The notes beneath the pieces were generated by a model that saw only the letters and a list, made by a program, of their open reading frames with translations, was not told the origin of the DNA and searched no databases. Shown one piece after another: positions 60,171-64,000 of a stretch of 64,000 bases of DNA. Source of the DNA: Bradyrhizobium sp. CSA207 (lineage in GTDB: Bacteria; Pseudomonadota; Alphaproteobacteria; Rhizobiales; Xanthobacteraceae); contig NZ_JAACFT010000005.1 in assembly GCF_029051685.1 (NCBI RefSeq), positions 186,001-250,000 on the forward strand. Reading direction: 5' to 3'. The translations under genes were made by a program, and so were the position numbers. Position 1 is the first letter of the stretch, and each line of letters begins with the position of its first letter.

Positions 60171-60551
60171 GGTTCTGCCTCATCACATTGAATTTGCTTA
60201 TGAATTCACATTTCTCCGTCACGGGTAGTATAGGGTGTCGTCGCGCTCAAGTGAACCGCTTCAAGTAAAATGTGAATTCTCTCTTTGAAGGGCCCATTTC
60301 TTAGCACCTTTCTGTTACAGGGGCGCGTGCGGCGAAACATCCCGACCGGAGCCACACGATCTCGATTGCCCCGATAAAGCCTTTTATGATCCGCATCACG
60401 CTCGCCCGACGTTTGATGGAACCAAAATGGTCCTGATAGCGACCAATTGGCAACCAATGAGAAAAGTCGCGATCCCCGTATCGAATCATTAACCACCCCT
60501 TTACGCCCGCATGAAAATGCTGGTCGATCAGAAGAAATCTGGAAGTGAACT
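60171..60551. other. Divergent intergenic region with a symmetric 12-base motif
   Basis: Carries promoters for the peroxiredoxin (minus) and the next gene (plus). No gene is apparent. Its notable content is a pair of inverted GAATTCACATTT copies, described separately. Confidence 0.7.
60202..60279. promoter_or_regulatory. Inverted 12-base motif pair upstream of the peroxiredoxin gene
   Basis: GAATTCACATTT at the start and its exact reverse complement AAATGTGAATTC at the end, 54 bases apart. The first copy lies 31 bases upstream of the peroxiredoxin start. The spacing is close to five DNA turns, suggesting a repressor or activator with two sites; no known consensus is matched. Confidence 0.45.
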
Positions 60552-61148
60552 ATGTCTGCCGCTGCGCCCAAGTCTCTTGAGAAGTCCGCCGAGAAGCCTG
60601 TTGAGTTGCCGTCCCTCGAACCGTCCTGCCGCGATACCGCGGCCCACGCCCTGACCATCGTCCGCGACGGCGTGATCACGGGCGAAGGCCCGACGACGAA
60701 GGGCCGGATGCACTTTTCCCGTTCGCTCGATGCCGACGACACCGCCTGGTGCGTCCGCATCCTGACGGCCACCGCCGTCAATGACCAGCCGGTCAGCCGC
60801 GCCGAAGCCGAGACGCTGTTCGAGATCAACGAGGCCGCGACCGAGCGTGCCGATGGCGGCCGGTTCGACGACCTGCTGGCCAAGGCCGTCGCCCACTATG
60901 CCGCGAGCGCGTCGGGCCTGAAGGTGCCGCCGCGCAGCGTCGCGCTGTCGGCAGAGTCCGACATCGAGAGCTGGGCGCCGGCCTATGCCTCCAAGGTCAA
61001 TAGCGAGATGCTGGAGTGGATCGCGGGCCAGATGCGCGGCAAGCGCCAGAACAACCGTCGCCTGATGGCGATGGTGGCGACCTTCCTGGGCGCCACCGCG
61101 CTGCCTCTGGCGGGCCAATTGCCGAACGTGTTCGACATTGGAATGTGA
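60552..61148 (+). CDS. Conserved protein of unknown function
   Basis: 198 residues: a Lys/Pro/Glu-rich start (AAAPKSLEKSAEKPVELPSLEPSCRDTAAHALTIVRDGVITGEG), then LDADDTAWCVRILTATAVNDQPVSRAEAETLFEINEAATERADGGRFDDLLAKAVAHYAASASG. A probable C-terminal membrane-associated segment follows (MAMVATFLGATALPLAGQLPNVFDIGM). I do not recognise the family. Start at the ATG 15 bases after GGAAGTG. The terminator after it overlaps the 3' end of the opposite gene. Confidence 0.72.
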   Translation: MSAAAPKSLEKSAEKPVELPSLEPSCRDTAAHALTIVRDGVITGEGPTTKGRMHFSRSLDADDTAWCVRILTATAVNDQPVSRAEAETLFEINEAATERADGGRFDDLLAKAVAHYAASASGLKVPPRSVALSAESDIESWAPAYASKVNSEMLEWIAGQMRGKRQNNRRLMAMVATFLGATALPLAGQLPNVFDIGM

Positions 61149-61181
61149 GATTATCTCGTCTCTTTTGAGGGCGAGAGAAAG

Positions 61182-61209
61182 CGGCGGGGCTATTTCCCCG
61201 CCGTTTTTT
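61182..61209 (+). terminator. Intrinsic terminator overlapping the convergent gene's stop
   Basis: Eight-base-pair stem CGGCGGGG / CCCCGCCG, loop CTATTT, then six T residues. On the minus strand the loop contains the stop codon (CTA = TAG) of the phosphodiesterase gene, so this gene's last codons form the stem. Confidence 0.9.
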
Positions 61210-63055
61210 GTTTGCCGGGGTTCGGCTCGAGGCCAAGCGTGCGGCCCGGGAAGCCGGCGGCGTCGAAATAGCGCTGGCTGCCGACGCGCTGGACGTTGAG
61301 CACGGTCTGAAGACCGCTCTCGGACATTTTCGACTTCTCCACGGCCTTGTATGCCTTCGGCACGACCCCGTTGGGCAGGGCCTCCGACATCACCCGGCCG
61401 ACCAGGCCGCCATTTTGCGCGCCGCGCAGCCCGAGCAATTGGGCAGCCGTCATGCCGACATCGGCATTGCTGACCGGCAGTTCGCTGACGAAGCCGGCTT
61501 TGAAGTCCGGGCCGATTGCGGCCATGAAGTTCATGGTGTCGCCGCGGCTGAAGCTGCCATGCATGCCCTGGCCCTGGCGCAGCACGGTGTCGGCGACCTG
61601 CACCGAGCAGTTGGTCGGCGCCTCGCCGCAGTCGCTGGCATAGGAGCGAAAATTGACGACGATCGCCGGCGTCGGCGTCGCCGCCTTGCCGCGCAAATTG
61701 ATGCTCGACAGCGGCAGGGTGCCGGGAAAGCGGCCGAGCTGGTCGTCGACGAACAGGCCGGAGACGTAGTCCTGCTCCAGCAACGCCTTGATCGTCCTGG
61801 CCGCTAGCTTCTTATCCTTGTTCGGCAGGTAGATCAGATCCGAGCCGCCATTGGTGGCGATGACGAGGTCGGGCTTGGTCGGATCCTTGCCGAGCACGCC
61901 GTTGCCGGCCTTGGGGTGCCTGTTGCCTTCAATCTTCGCGTTCTTGTCGTTGGGGTCGAACAGCGGCAGGTCGAGCGCCTTGGCCAGATCAAGCGCCAGG
62001 AAGCCCATCGGCAGAAAATCGTTCGGCGTGTCGTCATAGCTGACCTTGGCCGAGGGGCTGGTCTTGCTCTCCTTGGAGATGGTCGAGAAGCCGTGGTCGG
62101 CCTGGATCATGATGTTCGTGCTCGCCGCAAGGCCGAGCTCGTCCAAGGCCTTGCGCAGCTGGGCGAGATTGTCGTCGGCGTTCTTGATGCTCGCCATCGT
62201 GCTCGGACCGTTGATGCCCGGCTTGATCTGGTTGAGGCTGTCGCCCTGGTTATGCTGGGTGCCATCAGGGTCGCGTGACCAGAACACCAGCACGAACGGC
62301 TTGTTGCGCGCCTTGAACATCGGCAGCACGACTTTGGTGGCGACATCGGCAAAGTAAGCCTGCTGCGCGATATTGGCGACAGTGGTGCCGGGTGTCTTGG
62401 CATCGCCCGCCTTGGAATTGTCGCCGCGGGGCGGAGAGGCGAGGGGAAGGCCGGCCTTGGCGAGTGCCGCCTTCACCTCGTCCGACAGCGCCACACCGTT
62501 CTTGCCGCCGGTCGAGTCGTCGAACACGACCGAATGCAGGCCGGCCTGTTCGGGTTTGTCCTTGTGGTCGAACTGGTAGGTCGGACCGACTTTGCCGATT
62601 GCCGCGGTGCTGAGGCCCTTGTCGCGGGCCATCTTCAGGATGGTCTCCTCGTTGAGATAGTCGCCCTTGAAATGCTCGTCGATGTCGCCGAGCACGACGT
62701 CGTTCTCGATGAAGGGGACGACGGTGTCGCCGGCAGGCGCGGAGGTGTAGTTGGTCCAGATCGTGTTGGAGAACACGCCGGTGTCGCCGAGATAGTGTCC
62801 GGTCGACATCGCCGAGCCGTTGGCCATGGTGAAGGTCGGGAACAGCGAATGCGGGTTCTTGAAATTGACGCCCTTGTCGCGGACCTCGGCCATCGCCGGC
62901 GCCGTCTCGGGCGTGACCTTCAGGGCGCGCAGCCCGTCTGGGATGAACAGGATCAGGTTGCGGGGCGTGTTGTTCTGGGCGGAGGCAAGTCCTGCGCAAA
63001 GTCCGGTGGACAGCACGGTCAGTCCGGCGGACAGCAACACCAGTGAACGGCGCAT
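61190..63055 (-). CDS. Secreted alkaline-phosphatase-superfamily nucleotide pyrophosphatase/phosphodiesterase
   Basis: 621 residues with a signal peptide (RRSLVLLSAGLTVLSTGLCAGLASA). The NPP-type fold shows the metal ligand Asp40 in NLILFIPDGLRAL, nucleophile Thr74 in SLFPTFTMANGSAMSTGHYLGDTGVF, GTQHNQGDS, and a second metal site NIMIQADHGFS. A long insertion with ASPPRGDNSKAGDAKTPGTTVANIAQQAYFAD lies between. It hydrolyses phosphodiester or phosphate esters in the periplasm; the substrate is unknown. Its stop codon lies inside the opposite strand's terminator. Start at ATG, with GGGAGAG upstream; the preceding TTG is not preferred. Confidence 0.9.
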   Translation of the reverse strand: MRRSLVLLSAGLTVLSTGLCAGLASAQNNTPRNLILFIPDGLRALKVTPETAPAMAEVRDKGVNFKNPHSLFPTFTMANGSAMSTGHYLGDTGVFSNTIWTNYTSAPAGDTVVPFIENDVVLGDIDEHFKGDYLNEETILKMARDKGLSTAAIGKVGPTYQFDHKDKPEQAGLHSVVFDDSTGGKNGVALSDEVKAALAKAGLPLASPPRGDNSKAGDAKTPGTTVANIAQQAYFADVATKVVLPMFKARNKPFVLVFWSRDPDGTQHNQGDSLNQIKPGINGPSTMASIKNADDNLAQLRKALDELGLAASTNIMIQADHGFSTISKESKTSPSAKVSYDDTPNDFLPMGFLALDLAKALDLPLFDPNDKNAKIEGNRHPKAGNGVLGKDPTKPDLVIATNGGSDLIYLPNKDKKLAARTIKALLEQDYVSGLFVDDQLGRFPGTLPLSSINLRGKAATPTPAIVVNFRSYASDCGEAPTNCSVQVADTVLRQGQGMHGSFSRGDTMNFMAAIGPDFKAGFVSELPVSNADVGMTAAQLLGLRGAQNGGLVGRVMSEALPNGVVPKAYKAVEKSKMSESGLQTVLNVQRVGSQRYFDAAGFPGRTLGLEPNPGKQKTAGK

Positions 63056-63449
63056 CAAATCTCTCCCTGCGGTGAGGCGGCTCGGTGGCCAACCGCGGCC
63101 CCCGCCATCGTTTAGTTTTGCTGCATGACAGTCTTGTTACAGGGGCGGGTCGTCATGCAAGAGGGCTGGGGAGAGGGAAGAACCCGCCGCTCTTTGGAGC
63201 AACGGGTCCTGTCAGTTCAGTCCAACCTCTATCAGTTGCGGCATTTTCCGCGTCGCCGTTGTTCAAGGACGTGTTCGAGAAGCGGCCGCGGTGACGCCGT
63301 GAGCGGCCCGTGCGCCATGCGTCTTTGTCGCAGGTCGCGTTAAGATTGGGTCTTAACCAATAATTAATTATATGTTTGCCGGGCCCTGACGGCCCGGCCT
63401 AGCGTGCCCTCGGGGAGCTTGCTTTGTAGCCAACGAGTTGGTGCGTATC
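63056..63449. other. Divergent intergenic region, AT-rich near its right end
   Basis: No gene is apparent. It contains an AT-rich stretch (AATAATTAATTATATG) followed by the hairpin GCCGGGCC CTGAC GGCCCGGC at 63378-63398, about 50 bases upstream of the next start. These could be promoter and leader structures. Confidence 0.65.
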
Positions 63450-63899
63450 ATGACGTATAGAATGCATGGGGCGTTACTCGCCTCGCTCAGCGTGGTCGTG
63501 CTGCTTCTTGCCGCCAGCGACAGTTTTGCAAGACCGGGCGCAGCCGCCCCGCATGGCGTTGTATCCGCTGCCGCACCGCCGGCCGCGGCACGCCCAGCGA
63601 TCGCGCCGGGCAGCCGGTTCCACCGGCGGAACAATCCGTGGGTGTATTGGCCGGGCGGCGGCGGGTTCTTCTACGACAGTGCGGGCTACAGCCAGCCCTT
63701 CGCCGATGCAGGGCAGCCGCTCTCCAACGACGTGCGCTACACCTATACCTACGACGTTCCCTGGGACTGGACGCATCGCTTCCCGCCGAACGTCGTACCG
63801 TCCGATCGTCCCTATGTGCCGAGCTGTCCCACCGAGTCCGTGACGGTGCCCGGCCGCGGCGGCGGTGAGCACACCGTCAACATCATGCGCTGCTACTGA
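63450..63899 (+). CDS. Exported protein of unknown function
   Basis: 149 residues. A signal peptide (ALLASLSVVVLLLAASDSFA) is followed by a Pro/Ala-rich linker and an aromatic segment: RFHRRNNPWVYWPGGGGFFYDSAGYSQPFADAGQPLSNDVRYTYTYDVPWDWTHRFPP. It ends CPTESVTVPGRGGGEHTVNIMRCY with two Cys, a probable disulphide. It resembles other short Tyr/Trp/Pro-rich exported proteins of this genome. Start chosen at the ATG of MTYRMHG; a TTG upstream is in frame. Confidence 0.75.
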   Translation: MTYRMHGALLASLSVVVLLLAASDSFARPGAAAPHGVVSAAAPPAAARPAIAPGSRFHRRNNPWVYWPGGGGFFYDSAGYSQPFADAGQPLSNDVRYTYTYDVPWDWTHRFPPNVVPSDRPYVPSCPTESVTVPGRGGGEHTVNIMRCY

Positions 63900-63910
63900 G
63901 CGCGTATTCG

Positions 63911-64000
63911 CTAGCCCAGCTCAAAGCTGGTCACGCCGAAGATACGGTCGATCCGCAGCGGCGGGGCCGCTGCGGTGTACATCCGCGCCGTCTCGAACAC
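63911..64000 (-). CDS. C-terminal end of a gene continuing beyond the window, possibly a GNAT acetyltransferase
   Basis: The last 29 codons are visible: VFETARMYTAAAPPLRIDRI, then FGVTSFELG and stop. The FETARMYTG-type ending occurs in GNAT N-acetyltransferases, but the visible part is too short to identify. The rest of the gene lies to the right of the window. Confidence 0.4.
   Translation of the reverse strand: MFETARMYTAAAPPLRIDRIFGVTSFELG

Overview
The window is GC-rich chromosomal DNA of an alphaproteobacterium, most likely Bradyrhizobium or a close Nitrobacteraceae relative. This is inferred from three things: adk sits inside the spc/alpha ribosomal operon between secY and rpsM; an ATP12-type F1 assembly chaperone is present; and several intergenic palindrome families of the kind common in Bradyrhizobium occur, some of them twice. 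There is no sign of a phage, plasmid or complete insertion sequence, and no CRISPR array. One tRNA gene, tRNA-Arg(TCG), is present.

Layout. 1-6.75 kb: end of the spc operon and the alpha operon (rpsE partial, rpmD, rplO, secY, adk, rpsM, rpsK, rpoA, rplQ), closed by a strong terminator. 6.8-12 kb: a tripartite tricarboxylate (Bug) binding protein, an SDR oxidoreductase coupled to a DUF1330 protein, a quinone-oxidoreductase-like gene broken by a single-base frameshift, and a phosphate-selective-type porin. 12.2-18.2 kb: a tightly coupled quality-control group (HtrA/Deg protease overlapping rarA; a HigA-like protein overlapping an RluC-type pseudouridine synthase), then an exported protein and an ATP12 chaperone. 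18.2-21 kb: a FliK-like protein coupled to a free-standing FlhB C-terminal domain, then a class D beta-lactamase. 21-25.6 kb: small conserved proteins, the biotin-dependent carboxylase beta subunit pccB, and a low-GC patch with a truncated P-loop gene.

25.6-34.4 kb is a mosaic of small enzymes and exported peptides: GST, a Tat-exported Trp/Arg/His-rich peptide, an alpha/beta hydrolase, an ArsR-type regulator, two ferredoxin-like-fold monooxygenase-type proteins, a PEP-mutase/isocitrate-lyase-family enzyme, a TRIC channel and a three-heme cytochrome c. 34.4-44 kb is the most coherent metabolic block: a fused indolepyruvate:ferredoxin oxidoreductase, then a thiolase-fold protein with its DUF35 partner, an enoyl-CoA hydratase 2, a (3R)-hydroxyacyl-CoA-type SDR, a DapA-family aldolase and a NUDIX hydrolase. 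Together they look like a route from an arylpyruvate or a branched or cyclic acid through acyl-CoA side-chain shortening. 44-48 kb holds a DMT exporter, a large PAS histidine kinase without an adjacent response regulator, and a GrlR-like protein.

48-64 kb is accessory-looking: many small secreted or membrane proteins, two VOC-fold proteins, the tRNA, a host-attachment protein, a second DMT exporter, a histone-H1-like Lys/Ala protein, a decayed photolyase C-terminus, a Cache-type chemoreceptor, a 1-Cys peroxiredoxin, an alkaline-phosphatase-superfamily phosphodiesterase, and the last codons of an unidentified minus-strand gene. The points most worth following up are the histone-like tail on Adk and its stand-alone counterpart, the FliK/FlhB-C pair away from other flagellar genes, the thiolase-fold protein that appears to lack the nucleophilic cysteine, the low-GC remnant behind pccB, and two broken genes. 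I saw no large undescribed multi-gene system.
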